64,000 bases of DNA, taken from positions 806,001 to 870,000 of the forward strand of contig NW_027475138.1 of NCBI RefSeq assembly GCF_051020985.1. Reading direction: 5' to 3'. Position numbers and translations under genes: made by a program. The stretch is from Nomia melanderi. Taxonomy: Eukaryota > Arthropoda > Insecta > Hymenoptera > Halictidae. Shown here piece by piece: positions 1 through 12,879 of this stretch. Positions within the stretch are counted from its first letter, which is position 1, and the number at the start of each line of letters is the position of its first letter. Below the pieces are notes generated by a model that did not search any database, was not told the DNA's origin, and was given only the letters and a program-made list of their open reading frames with translations.

Positions 1-74
1 ACAGATAGCGCAATAAATCAAAGTGCATCGTCTGTAGGAGGCCCTGGCGCATGAATCTGTGCAGCGGGAACGAC

Positions 75-95
75 CTCGGGCCACCAGGGGCCGAG
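75..95. other. Dyad 1 in the GC-rich half (example copy)
   Basis: CTCGG and CCGAG form a perfect 5-bp inverted repeat around an 11-nt centre. This is monomer position 39-59, and both arms are kept in most copies. Some copies break one arm, for example those reading CCTAGGACC or CCTCGAACC. Structure in vivo is not shown by sequence. Confidence 0.7.
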
Positions 96-148
96 AAAAC
101 CACAGTCTCATGGGGCCGGACTCTCAGGGTCAGGGGAAAATCCAATAT

Positions 149-162
149 ATATCTGGTGATAT
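149..162. other. Dyad 2: ATATC-TGGT-GATAT (example copy)
   Basis: A perfect 5-bp inverted repeat with a 4-nt loop in the AT-rich half, monomer position 113-126. It recurs in nearly every monomer, including the diverged subfamily at 53-64 kb. Known exceptions are copies reading TATAGATCTGG or GTGTTATC, and the monomer at 54812, where this stretch is degraded. One mapped recombination junction (26213-26240) overlaps this element. Confidence 0.75.
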
Positions 163-167
163 CTCGG

Positions 168-186
168 GTGCTATTAGAGATAGCGC
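168..186. other. Dyad 3: GTGCTAT-loop-ATAGCGC (example copy)
   Basis: A 7-bp stem with one G-T wobble and a 5-nt loop, monomer position 132-150. The loop is TACAG in type B and TAGAG in type A, so the A/B marker at position 141 lies in the loop while the arms stay the same. Together with dyad 2 it makes a compact run of inverted repeats 38 bp long. Confidence 0.72.
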
Positions 187-3184
187 AATAAACCAAAGTG
201 AATTATCTGCAGGAGGCCCTGGCGGATGCATCTGTGCAGCGGGAACGACCTCGGACCACCAGGGGCCGAGAAAACCACCGTCTCATGGGGCTGGACACTC
301 AGGGTGAGGGAAATATCCAATATATATCTGGTGTTATCTCGGGTGCTATTACAGATAGCGCAATAAATCAAAGTGCATTGTCTGTAGGAGGCCCTGGCGC
401 ATGAATCTGTGCAGCGAGAACGACCTCGGACCACCAGGGGCCGATAAAACTACAGTCTCATGCGGCCGGACACTCAGGGTCTGGGGAAAATCCAATATAT
501 ATCTGGTGATATCTCCGGTCCTATTACAGATAGCGAAATAAATCAAAGTGCATTGTCTGTAGGAGGCCCTGGCGCATGAATCTGTGCAGCGGGAACGACG
601 TCGGACCACCAGGGGCCGAAAAAACCACAGTCTCATGGGGCCGGACCCTCATGGTCAGGGTAAAATCCAATATATATCTGGTGATATCTCGTGTGCTATT
701 ACAGATAGCGCAATAAATCAAAGTGCATTGTCTGTAGGAGGCCCTGGCGCATGAATCTGTGCAGCGGGAACGACCTCGGACCACCAGGGGCCGAGAAAAC
801 CACAGTCTCATGGGGCCGGACACTCAGGGTCGGGGGAAAATCCAATATATATCTGGTGATATCTCGGGTGCTATTAGAGATAGCGCAATAAACCAAAGTG
901 AATTATCTGCAGGAGGCCCTGGTGCATGAATCTGTGCAGCGGGAACGACCTCGGACCCCCAGGGGCCAAGTCAACCACCGTCTCATGGGGCCGGACACTC
1001 AGGGTCTGGGAAAAAACCAATATATATCCGGTGATATCTCGGGTGCTATTACAGATAGCGCAATAAATCAAAGTGCATCGTCTGTAGGAGGCCCTGGCGC
1101 ATGAATCTGTGCAGCGGGAACGACCTCGGGCCACCAGGGGCCGAGAAAACCACAGTCTCATGGGGCCGGACTCTCAGGGTCAGGGGAAAATCCAATATAT
1201 ATCTGGTGATATCTCGGGTGCTATTAGAGATAGCGCAATAAACCAAAGTGAATTATCTGCAGGAGGCCCTGGCGGATGCATCTGTGCAGCGGGAACGACC
1301 TCGGACCACCAGGGGCCGAGAAAACCACCGTCTCATGGGGCTGGACACTCAGGGTGAGGGAAATATCCAATATATATCTGGTGTTATCTCGGGTGCTATT
1401 ACAGATAGCGCAATAAATCAAAGTGCATTGTCTGTAGGAGGCCCTGGCGCATGAATCTGTGCAGCGGGAACGACCTCGGACCACCAGGGGCCGAGAAAAC
1501 CACAGTCTCATGGGGCGGACACTCAGGGACAGGGGAAAATCCAATATATATGTGGTGATATCTCGGGAGCTATTACAGATAGCGCAATAAATCAAAGTGC
1601 ATTGTCTGTAGGAGGCCCTGGCGCATGAATCTGTGCAGCGGGAACGACCTCGGACCACCAGGGGCCGATAAAACTACAGTCTCATGCGGCCGGACACTCA
1701 GGGTCTGGGGAAAATCCAATATATATCTGGTGATATCTCCGGTCCTATTACAGATAGCGAAATAAATCAAAGTGCATTGTATGTAGGAGGCCCTGGCGCA
1801 TGAATCTGTGCAGCGGGAACGACCTCGGACCACCAGAGGCCGAGGAAACCACAGTCTCATGGGGCCGGACACTCAGGGTCAGGGGAAAATCCAATATATA
1901 TCTGGTGATATCTCGGGTGCTATTACAGATAGCGCAATAAATCAAAGGGCATTGTCTGTAGGAGGCCCTGGCGCATGAACCTGTGCAGCGGCAACGACCT
2001 CAACCACCAGGGGCCGAGAAAACCACAGTCTCATGGGGCCGGACACTCAGGGTCAGGGGAAAATCCAATATATATCTGGTGATATCTCGGGTGCTATTAC
2101 AGATAGCGCAATAAATCAAAGTACATTGTCTGTAGGAGGCCATGGTGCATGAATCTGTGCAGCGGGAACGACCTCGGACCCCCAGGGGCCGAGTCAGCCA
2201 CCGTCTCATGGGGCCGGACACTCAGGGTCTGGGAAAAATCCAATATATATCCGGTGATATCTCGGGTGCTATTACAGATAGCGCAATAAATCAAAGTGCA
2301 TCGTCTGTAGGAGGCCCTGGCGCATGAATCTGTGCAGCGGGAACGACCTCGGGCCACCAGGGGCCGAGAAAACCACAGTCTCATGGGGCCGGACTCTCAG
2401 GGTCAGGGGAAAATCCAATATATATCTGGTGATATCTCGGGTGCTATTAGAGATAGCGCAATAAACCAAAGTGAATTATCTGCAGGAGGCCCTGGCGCAT
2501 GCATCTGTGCAGCGGGAACGACCTCGGACCACCAGGGGCCGAGAAAACCACCGTCTCATGGGGCTGGACACTCAGGGTGAGGGAAATATCCAATATATAT
2601 CTGGTGTTATCTCGGGTGCTATTACAGATAGCGCAATAAATCAAAGTGCATTGTCTGTAGGAGGCCCTGGCGCATGAACCTGTGCAGCGGGAACGACCTC
2701 GGACCACCAGGGGCCGAGAAAACGACCGTCTCATGGGGCCGGACGCTCAGGGTCAGTGAAAAATCCAATATATATCTGGTGATATCTCGGGTGCTATTAC
2801 AGATAGCGCAATAAATCAATGGGCATTGTCTGTAGGAGGCCCTGGCGCATGAACCTGTGCAGCGGCAACGACCTCGGACCACCAGGGGCCGAGAAAACCA
2901 CAGTCTCATGGGGCCGGACACTCAGGGTCAGGGGAAAATCCAATATAGATCTGGTGATATCTCGGGTGCTATTACAGATAGCGCAATAAATCAAAGTGCA
3001 TTGTCTGTAGGAGGCCCTGGCGGATGAATCTGTGCAGCGGGAACGACCTCGGACCACCAGGGGCCGAGAAAACCACAGTCTCATGGGGCCGGACACTCAG
3101 TGTCAGGGGAAAATCCAGTATATATCTGGTGATATCTCGGGTGCTATTAGAGATAGCGCAATAAACCAAAGTGAATTATCTGCA

Positions 3185-3360
3185 GGATGCCCTGGCGCAT
3201 GAATCTGTGCAAGCGGGAACGTCCTCGGACCTCCAGGGGCCGAGACAACCACCGTCTCATGGGGCCGGACACTCAGGGTCAGGGTAAAATCCAATATATA
3301 TCTGGTGATATCTCGGGTGCTATTACAGATAGCGCAATAAATCAAAGTGCATTGTCTGTA
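3185..3360 (+). repeat. 176-bp variant monomer (+1 insertion), copy 1 of 6
   Basis: This monomer begins GGATGCCCTGG and carries an extra A in TGTGCAAGCGGG. Matching 176-bp copies lie at 5461-5636, 8961-9136, 12637-12812, 40636-40811 and 46410-46585. The two linked markers and usual downstream TCCAGGGG or TCCTGGGG changes show that all six descend from one founder. They make good tracers of block movement across the array. Confidence 0.88.
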
Positions 3361-6300
3361 GGAGGCCCTGGCGCATGAATCTGTGCAGCGGGAACGACGT
3401 CGGACCACCAGGGGCCGAAAAAACCACAGTCTCATGGGGCCGGACCCTCATGGTCTGGGTAAAATCCAATATATATCTGGTGATATCTCGTGTGCTATTA
3501 CAGATAGCGCAATAAATCAAAGTGCATTGTCTGTAGGAGGCCCTGGCGCATGAATCTGTGCAGCGGGAACGACCTCGGACCACCAGGGGCCGAGAAAACC
3601 ACAGTCTCATGGGGCCGGACACTCAGGGTCGGGGGAAAATCCAATATATATCTGGTGATATCTCGGGTGCTATTAGAGATAGCGCAATAAACCAAAGTGA
3701 ATTATCTGCAGGAGGCCCTGGCGCATGAATCTGTGCAGCGGGAACGACCTCGGACCACCAGGGGCCGAAAAAACCACAGTCTCATGGGGCCGGATACTCA
3801 GGGTCAGGGGAAAATTCAATATAGATCTGGTGATATCTCGGGTGCTATTACAGATAGCGCAATAAATCAAAGTGCATTGTCTGTAGGAGGCCCTGGCGGA
3901 TGAATCTGTGCAGCGGGAACGACCTCGGACCACCTGGGGCCGAGAAAACCACAGTCTCATGGGGCCGGACACTCAGGGTCAGGGGAAAATCCAGTATATA
4001 TGTGGTGATATCTCGGGTGCTATTAGAGATAGCGCAATAAACCAAAGTGAATTATCTGCAGGATGCCCTGGCGCATGAATCTGTGAAGCGGCAACGACCT
4101 CGGACCACCAGGGGCCGAGAAAACCACCGTCTCATGGGGCCGGGCACTCAGGGTCTGGGGAAAATCCAGTATATACCTGGTGATATCTCGGGTGCTATTA
4201 CAGATAGCGCAATAAATCAAAGTGCATTGTCTGTAGGAGGCCCTGGCGCATGAACCTGTGCAGCGGGAACGACCTCGGACCACCAGGGGCCGAGAAAACT
4301 CCCGTCACATGGGGCCGGACACTCAGGGTCAGGGGAAAATCCAATATATGTCTGGTGATATCTCGGGTGCTATTACAGATAGCGCAATAAACCATAGTGA
4401 ATTATCTGCAGGAGGCCCTGGCGCATGAATCTGTGCAGCGGGAACGACCTCGGACCACCAGGGGCCGAAAAAACCACAGTCTCATGGGGCCGGATACTCA
4501 GGGTCAGGGGAAAATCCAATATAGATCTGGTGATATCTCGGGTGCTATTACAGATAGCGCAATAAATTAAAGTGCATTGTCTGTAGGAGGCCCTGGCGCA
4601 TGAACCTGTGCAGCGGGAACGACCTCGGACCACCAGGGGCCGAGAAAACGACCGTCTCATGGGGCCGGACGCTCAGGGTCAGTGAAAAATCCAATATATA
4701 TCTGGTGATATCTCGGGTGCTATTACAGATAGCGCAATAAATCAAAGTGCATTGTCTGTAGGAGGCCCTGGCGCATGAACCTGTGCAGCGGGAACGACCT
4801 CGGGCTACCAGGGGCCGAGAAAACCACAGTCTCATGGGGCCGGACTCTCAGGGTCAAGGGAAAATCCAATATATATCTGGTGATATCTCGGGTGCTATTA
4901 GAGATAGCGCAATAAACCAAAGTGAATTATCTGCAGGAGGCCCTGGCGCATGCATCTGTGCAGCGGGAACGACCTCGGACCACCAGGGGCCGAGAAAACC
5001 ACCGTCTCATGGGGCTGGACACTCAGGGTGAGGGAAATATCCAATATATATCTGGTGTTATCTCGGGTGCTATTACAGATAGCGCAATAAATCAAAGTGC
5101 ATTGTCTGTAGGAGGCCCTGGCGCATGAACCTGTGCAGCGGGAACGACCTCGGACCACCAGGGGCCGAGAAAACGACCGTCTCATGGGGCCGGACGCTCA
5201 GGGTCAGGGGAAAATCCAATATAGATCTGGTGATATCTCGGGTGCTATTATAGATAGCGCAATAAATCAAAGTGCATTGTCTGTAGGAGGCCCTGGCGGA
5301 TGAATCTGTGCAGCGGGAACGACCTCGGACCACCAGGGGCCGAGAAAACCACAGTCTCATGGGGCCGGACACTCAGTGTCAGGGGAAAATCCAGTATATA
5401 TCTGGTGATATCTCGGGTGCTATTAGAGATAGCGCAATAAACCAAAGTGAATTATCTGCAGGATGCCCTGGCGCATGAATCTGTGCAAGCGGGAACGACC
5501 TCGGACCTCCAGGGGCCGAGACAACCACCGTCTCATGGGGCCGGACACTCAGGGTCAGGGTAAAATCCAATATATATCTGGTGATATCTCGGGTGCTATT
5601 ACAGATAGCGCAATAAATCAAAGTGCATTGTCTGTAGGAGGCCCTGGCGGATGAATCTGTGCAGCGGGAACGACCTCGGACCACCAGGGGCCGAGAAAAC
5701 CACAGTCTCATGGGGCCGGACACTCAGGGTCAGGGGAAAATCCAGTATATATCTGGTGATATCTCGGGTGCTATTAGAGATAGCGCAATAAACCAAAGTG
5801 AATTATCTGCAGGATGCCCTGGCGCATGAATCTGTGAAGCGGCAACGACCTCGGACCACCAGGGGCCGAGAAAACCACCGTCTCATGGGGCCGGGCACTC
5901 AGGGTCTGGGGAAAATCCAGTATATACCTGGTGATATCTCGGGTGCTATTACAGATAGCGCAATAAATCAAAGTGCATTGTCTGTAGGAGGCCCTGGCGC
6001 ATGAACCTGTGCAGCGGGAACGACCTCGGACCACCAGGGGCCGAGAAAACGACCGTCTCATGGGGCCGGACACTCAGGGTCAGGGGAAAATCCAATATAT
6101 GTCTGGTGATATCTCGGGTGCTATTACAGATAGCGCAATAAACCATAGTGAATTATCTGCAGGAGGCCCTGGCGCATGAATCTGTGCTGCGGGAACGACC
6201 TCGGACCACCAGGGGCCGAAAAAACCACAGTCTCATGGGGCCGGATACTCAGGGTCAGGGGAAAATCCAATATAGATCTGGTGATATCTCGGGTGCTATT

Positions 6301-9300
6301 ACAGATAGCGCAATAAATCAAAGTGCATTGTCTGTAGGAGGCCCTGGCGCATGAACCTGTGCAGCGGGAACGACCTCGGACCACCAGGGGCCGAGAAAAC
6401 GACCGTCTCATGGGGCCGGACGCTCAGGGTCAGTGAAAAATCCAATATATATCTGGTGATATCTCGGGTGCTATTACAGATAGCGCAATAAATCAAAGTG
6501 CATTGTCTGTAGGAGGCCCTGGCGCATGAACCTGTGCAGCGGGAACGACCTCGGACCACCAGGGGCCGAGAAAACCACAGTCTCATGGGGCCGGACACTC
6601 AGGGTCAGGGGAAAATCCAATATATATCTGGTGATATCTCGGGTGCTATTAGAGATAGCGCAATAAACCAAAGTGAATTATCTGCAGGATGCCCAGGCGC
6701 ATGAATCTGTGAAGCGGGAACGACCTCGGACCACCAGGGGCCGAGACAACCACCGTCTCATGGGGCCGGACACTCAGGGTCAGGGGAAAATCCAATATAT
6801 ATCTGGTGATATCTCGGGTGCTATTACAGATAGCGCAATAAATCAAAGGGCATTGTCTGTAGGAGGCCCTGGCGCATGAACCTGTGCAGCGGCAACGACC
6901 TCAACCACCAGGGGCCGAGAAAACCGCAGTCTCATGGGGCCGGACACTCAGGGTCAGGGTAAAATCCAATATATATCTGGTGATATCTCGGGTGCTATTA
7001 CAGATAGCGCAATAAATCAAAGTGCATTGTCTGTAGGAGGCCCTGGCGCATGAATCTGTGAAGCGGCAACGACCTCGGACCACCAGGGGCCGAGAAAACC
7101 ACAGTCTCATGGGGCCGGACACTCAGGGTCAGGGGAAAATCCAGTATATATCTGGTGATATCTCGGGTGCTATTAGAGATAGCGCAATATACCAAAGTGA
7201 ATTATCTGCAGGAGGCCCTGGCGCATGAATCTGTGCAGCGGGAACGACCTCGGACCACCAGGGGCCGAAAAAACCACAGTCTCATGGGGCCGGATACTCA
7301 GGGTCAGGGGAAAATCCAATATAGATCTGGTGATATCTCGGGTGCTATTACAGATAGCGCAATAAATCAAAGTGCATTGTCTGTAGGAGGCCCTGGCGCA
7401 TGAATCTGTGCAGCGGGAACGACCTAGGACCACCAGGGGCCGAGACAACCACCGTCTCATGGGGCCGGACACTCAGGGTCAGGGGAAAATCCAATATATA
7501 TCTGGTGATATCTCGGGTGCTATTACAGATAGCGCAATAAATCAAAGTGCATTGTCTGTAGGAGGCCCTGGCGCATGGATCTGTGCAGCGGGAACGACCT
7601 CGGACCACCAGGGGCCGAAAAAACCACAGTCTCATGGGGCCGGATACTCAGGGTCAGGGGAAAATCCAATATAGATTTGGTGATATCTCGGGTGCTATTA
7701 CAGATAGCGCAATAAATTAAAGTGCATTGTCTGTAGGAGGCCCTGGCGCATGAACCTGTGCAGCGGGAACGACCTCGGACCACCAGGGGCCGAGAAAACG
7801 ACCGTCTCATGGGGCCGGACGCTCAGGGTCAGTGAAAAATCCAATATATATCTGGTGATATCTCGGGTGCTATTACAGATAGCGCAATAAATCAAAGTGC
7901 ATTGTCTGTAGGAGGCCCTGGCGCATGAACCTGTGCAGCGGGAACGACCTCGGGCCACCAGGGGCCGAGAAAACCACAGTCTCATGGGGCCGGACTCTCA
8001 GGGTCAAGGGAAAATCCAATATATATCTGGTGATATCTCGGGTGCTATTAGAGATAGCGCAATAAACCAAAGTGAATTATCTGCAGGAGGCCCTGGCGCA
8101 TGCATCTGTGCAGCGGGAACGACCTCGGACCACCAGGGGCCGAGAAAACCACCGTCTCATGGGGCTGGACACTCAGGGTGAGGGAAATATCCAATATATA
8201 TCTGGTGTTATCTCGGGTGCTATTACAGATAGCGCAATAAATCAAAGTGCATTGTCTGTAGGAGGCCCTGGCGCATGAACCTGTGCAGCGGGAACGACCT
8301 CGGACCACCAGGGGCCGAGAAAACGACCGTCTCATGGGGCCGGACGCTCAGGGTCAGTGAAAAATCCAATATATATCTGGTGATATCTCGGGTGCTATTA
8401 CAGATAGCGCAATAAATCAAAGGGCATTGTCTGTAGGAGGCCCTGGCGCATGAACCTGTGCAGCGGGAACGACCTCGGACCACCAGGGGCCGAGAAAACC
8501 ACAGTCTCATGGGGCCGGACTCTCAGGGTCAAGGGAAAATCCAATATATATCTGGTGATATCTCGGGTGCTAATAGAGATAGCGCAATAAACCAAAGTGA
8601 ATTATCTGCAGGAGGCCCTGGCGCATGAATCTGTGCAGCGGGAACGACCTCGGACCAGCAGGGGCCGAGAAAACGACCGTCTCATGGGGCCGGACACTCA
8701 GGGTCAGTGAAAAATCCAATATATATCTGGTGATATCTCGGGTGCTATTACAGATAGCGCAATAAATCAAAGTGCATTGTCTGTAGGAGGCCCTGGCGGA
8801 TGAATCTGTGCAGCGGGAACGACCTCGGACCACCAGGGGCCGAGAAAACCACAGTCTCATGGGGCCGGACACTCAGGGTCAGGGGAAAATCCAGTATATA
8901 TCTGGTGATATCTCGGGTGCTATTAGAGATAGCGCAATAAACCAAAGTGAATTATCTGCAGGATGCCCTGGCGCATGAATCTGTGCAAGCGGGAACGTCC
9001 TCGAACCTCCAGGGGCCGAGACAACCACCGTCTCATGGGGCCGGACACTCAGGGTCAGGGTAAAATCCAATATATATCTGGTGATATCTCGGGTGCTATT
9101 ACAGATAGCGCAATAAATCAAAGTGAATTGTCTGTAGGAGGCCCTGGCGCATGAATCTGTGCAGCGGGAACGTCCTCGGACCTCCAGGGGCCGAGACAAC
9201 CACCGTCTCATGGGGCCGGACACTCAGGGTCCGGGTAAAATCCAATATATATCTGGTGATATCTTGGGTGCTATTACAGATAGCGCAATAAATCAAAGTG

Positions 9301-9311
9301 CATTGTCTGTA

Positions 9312-9486
9312 GGAGGCCCTGGCGCATGAATCTGTGCAGCGGGAACGACCTCGGACCACCAGGGGCCGAGAAAACCACAGTCTCATGGGGCCGGACACTC
9401 AGGGTCAGGGGAAAATCCAATATATATCTGGTGATATCTCGGGTGCTATTAGAGATAGCGCAATAAACCAAAGTGAATTATCTGCA
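9312..9486 (+). repeat. Representative type-A monomer (PstI-bearing tail)
   Basis: Type A differs from type B at five tail positions: 141 (G instead of C), 157 (C instead of T), 165 (A instead of C), 169 (A instead of G) and 174 (C instead of T). The last change completes a PstI site, CTGCAG, at the junction with the next monomer. Type A copies are scattered singly, at spacings of about 2 to 7 monomers over much of the array, and run in tandem in parts of 43-53 kb. Confidence 0.88.
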
Positions 9487-10361
9487 GGATGCCCAGGCGC
9501 ATGAATCTGTGAAGCGGGAACGACCTCGGACCACCAGGGGCCGAGACAACCACCGTCTCATGGGGCCGGACACTCAGGGTCAGGGGAAAATCCAATATAG
9601 ATCTGGTGATATCTCGGGTGCTATTACAGATAGCGCAATAAATCAAAGTGCATTGTCTGTAGGAGGCCCTGGCGCATGAATCTGTGCAGCGGGAACGACC
9701 TAGGACCACCAGGGGCCGAGACAACCACCGTCTCATGGGGCCGGACACTCAGGGTCAGGGGAAAATCCAATATATATCTGGTGATATCTCGGGTGCTATT
9801 ACAGATAGCGCAATAAATCAAAGTGTATTATCTGCAGGAGGCCCTGGCGCATGAATCTGTGCAGCGGGAACGACCTCGGACCACCAGGGTCCGAGAAAAA
9901 CACCGTCTCATGGGGCCGCACACTCAGGGTCAGTGAAAAATCCAATATATATCTGGTGATATCTCGGGTGCTATTACAGATAGCGCCATAAATCAAAGTG
10001 CATTGTCTGTAGGAGGCCCTGGCGCATGAATCTGTGCAGCGGGAACGACCTCGGACCTCCAGGGGCCGAGACAACCACCGTCTCATGGGGCCGGACACTC
10101 AGGGTCCGGGTAAAATCCAATATATATCTGGTGATATCTCGGGTGCTATTACAGATAGCGCCATAAATCAAAGTGCATTGTCTGTAGGAGGCCCTGGCGC
10201 ATGAATCTGTGCAGCGGGAACGACCTCGGACCTCCAGGGGCCGAGACAACGACCGTCTCATGGGGCCGGACACTCAGGGTCCGGGTAAAATCCAATATAT
10301 ATCTGGTGATATCTTGGGTGCTATTACAGATAGCGCAATAAATCAAAGTGCATTGTCTGTA

Positions 10362-10536
10362 GGAGGCCCTGGCGCATGAATCTGTGCAGCGGGAACGACC
10401 TCGGACCACCAGGGGCCGAGAAAACCACAGTCTCATGGGGCCGGACACTCAGGGTCAGGGGAAAATCCAATATATATCTGGTGATATCTCGGGTGCTATT
10501 ACAGATAGCGCAATAAATCAAAGTGTATTATCTGCA
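10362..10536 (+). repeat. Representative 175-bp monomer
   Basis: This copy matches my by-eye consensus from position 1 through 164 and is a good reference unit. Landmarks by monomer position: GGAGGCCCTGGCGCATG at 1-17, GCAGCGGGAACGACC at 25-39, dyad 39-59, CATGGGGCCGG at 73-83, CAGGGTCAGGGGAAAATCC at 89-107, CCAATATATATC at 106-117, dyad 113-126, dyad 132-150, CAATAAATC at 150-158. Its tail (GTGTATTATCTGCA) is a recombinant form: left-hand type-B markers joined to type-A-like bases at positions 169 and 174. Confidence 0.93.
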
Positions 10537-12879
10537 GGAGGCCCTGGCGCATGAATCTGTGCAGCGGGTACGACCTCGGACCACCAGTGTCCGAGAAAAA
10601 CACCGTCTCATGGGGCCGCACACTGAGGGTCAGTGAAAAATCCAATATATATCTGGTGATATCTCGGGTGCTATTACAGATAGCGCCAAAAATCAAAGTG
10701 CATTGTCTGTAGGAGGCCCTGGCGCATGAATCTGTGCAGCGGGAACGACCTCGGACCACCAGGGGCCGAGACAACCACCGTCTCATGGGGCCGGACACTC
10801 AGGGTCAGGGGAATATCCAATATATATCTGGTGATATCACGGGTGCTATTACAGATAGCGCAATAAATCAAAGTGCATTGTCTGGAGGAGGCCCTGGCGC
10901 ATAAATCTGTGCAGCGGGAACGACCTCGGACCACCAGGGGCCGAGAAAACCACAGTCTCATGGGGCCGGACACTCAGGGTCAGGGAAAAATCCATTATAT
11001 ATCTGGTGATATATCGGGTGCCATTAGAGATAGCTCGATAAATCAAAGTGCATTGTCTGCAGGAGGCCCTGACGCATGAATCTGTGCAGCGGGAACGACC
11101 TCGGACCACCAGGGGCCGAGAAAACCACAGTCTCATGGGGCCGGACACTCAGGGTCAGGGAAAAATCCAATATATATCTGGTGATATCTCGGGTGCTATT
11201 AGAGATAGCGCAATAAACCAAAGTGAGTTATCTGCAGGAGGCCCTGGCGCATGAATCTATGCAACGGGAACCACCTCGGACCACAAGGGGCCGAGAAAAC
11301 CACAGTCTCATGGCGCCGGACACTCAGGGTCAGGGGAAAATCCAATATATATCTGGTGATATCTCGGGTGCTATTACAGATAGCGCTATAAATCAAAGTG
11401 CATTGTCTGTAGGAGGCCCTGGCGCATGAATCTGTGCAGCGGGAACGACCTCGGACCACCAGGGGCCGAGAAAAGCACAGTCTCATGGGGCCGGATACTC
11501 AGGGTCAGGGGAAAATCCAATATAGATCTGATGATATCTCGGGTGCTATTACAGATAGCGCAATAAATCAAAGTGCATTGTCTGTAGGAGGCCCTGGCGC
11601 ATGAATCTGTGCAGCGGGAACGACCTAGGACCACCAGGGGCCGAGACAACCACCGTCTCATGGGGCCGGACACTCAGGGTCAGGGGAAAATCCAATATAT
11701 ATCTGGTGATATCTCGGGTGCTATTACAGATAGCGCAATAAATCAAAGTGCATTGTCTGTAGGAGGCCCTGGCGCATGAATCTATGCAACGGGAACCACC
11801 TCGGACCACCAGGGGCCGAGAAAACCACAGTCTCATGGGGCCGGACACTCAGGGTCAGGGGAAAATCCAATATATATCTGGTGATATCTCGGGTGCTATT
11901 AGAGATAGCGCAATAAACCAATGTGAATTATCTGCAGGGGGCCCTGGCGCAGGAATCTGTGCAGCGGGAACGACCTCGGACCACCAGGGGCCGAGAAAAC
12001 GACCGTCTCATGGGGCCGGACACTCAGGGTCAGTGAAAAATCCAATATATATCTGCTGATTTCTCGGGTGCTATTACAGATAGCGCAATAAATCAAAGTG
12101 CATTGTCTGTAGGAGGCCCTGGCGCATGAACCTGTGCAGCGGGAACGACCTCGGACCACCAGGGCCCGAGAAAACGACCGTCTCATGGGGCCGGACGCTC
12201 AGGGTCAGTGAAAAATCCAATATATATCTGGTGATATCTCGGGTGCTATTACAGATAGCGCAATAAATCAAAGTGAATTATCTGCAGGAGGCCCTGGCGC
12301 ATGAATCTGTGCAGCGGGAACGTCCTCGGACCCCCAGGGGCCGAGACAACCACCGTCTCATGGGGCCGGACACTCAGGGTCAGTGAAAAATCCAATATAT
12401 ATCTGGTGATATCTCGGGTGCTATTACAGATAGCGCAATAAATCAAAGTGCATTGTCTGTAGGAGGCCCTGGCGGATGAATCTGTGCAGCGGGAACGACC
12501 TCGGACCACCAGGGGCCGAGAAAACCACAGTCTCATGGGGCCGGACACTCAGGGTCAGGGGAAAATCCAGTATATATCTGGTGATATCTCGGGTGCTATT
12601 AGAGATAGCGCAATAAACCAAAGTGAATTATCTGCAGGATGCCCTGGCGCATGAATCTGTGCAAGCGGGAACGTCCTCGAACCTCCTGGGGCCGAGACAA
12701 CCACCGTCTCATGGGGCCGGACACTCAGGGTCAGGGTAAAATCCAATATATATCTGGTGATATCTCGGGTGCTATTACAGATAGCGCAATAAATCAAAGT
12801 GCATTGTCTGTAGGAGGCCCTGGCGCATGAATCTGTGCAGCGGGAACGACGTCGGACCACCAGGGGCCGAAAAAACCAC

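Larger units (their letters stand above)
1..1465. repeat. 6-monomer (1,050-bp) segmental duplication
   Basis: Bases 1-415 and 1051-1465 read the same at an offset of 1,050 bp. Shared rare markers are GCATCGTCTG tails, the ACCTCGGGCC change and the GGGTGAGGGAAATATCC variant. Similarity breaks near base 416, where the first copy goes on as GCGAGAACG and the second as GCGGGAACG. The continuation of the first copy reappears near 1636, one monomer later, as expected from unequal exchange. Confidence 0.85.
37..8260. repeat. Mosaic domain with a dispersed two-monomer cassette
   Basis: A conserved 350-bp pair of monomers occurs at 37-386, 1087-1436, 2310-2659, 4761-5110 and 7911-8260. Its first monomer usually reads ACCTCGGGCC with CGGACTCTCAGGG, and its second reads GGGCTGGACAC with GGGTGAGGGAAATATCC. 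The spacings are 1,050, 1,223, 2,451 and 3,150 bp, that is 6, 7, 14 and 18 monomers with small indels. Relatives of the second monomer return at 53.3, 54.0 and 54.5 kb. Other local pairs are 4.0-4.6 kb with 5.8-6.4 kb (offset about 1,751 bp) and 4.55-5.1 kb with 7.7-8.25 kb (3,150 bp). Confidence 0.8.

Noticed and set aside
25..45. CENP-B box
   Set aside because: GCAGCGGGAACG contains the CGGG core, but the required A three bases upstream of it and the TTCG at the other end are absent on this strand. The reverse complement also fails. No canonical box in the consensus.
66..136. G-quadruplex in the GC-rich half
   Set aside because: There are five G runs of three or four, but three of the four gaps are about 11 to 21 nt, too long for a canonical quadruplex.
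141..153. CCAAT plus TATA-like promoter in CCAATATATATC
   Set aside because: The motif is in most of the roughly 365 monomers and is part of the AT-rich half. Nothing else supports a start site. Satellite transcription is possible but not shown.
1224..1658. 144-residue minus-strand ORF that reads two monomers in one frame
   Set aside because: A 1-bp deletion near 1516 (CATGGGGCGG) makes a 174-bp monomer, so the same translation appears twice in a row. It is an indel by-product.
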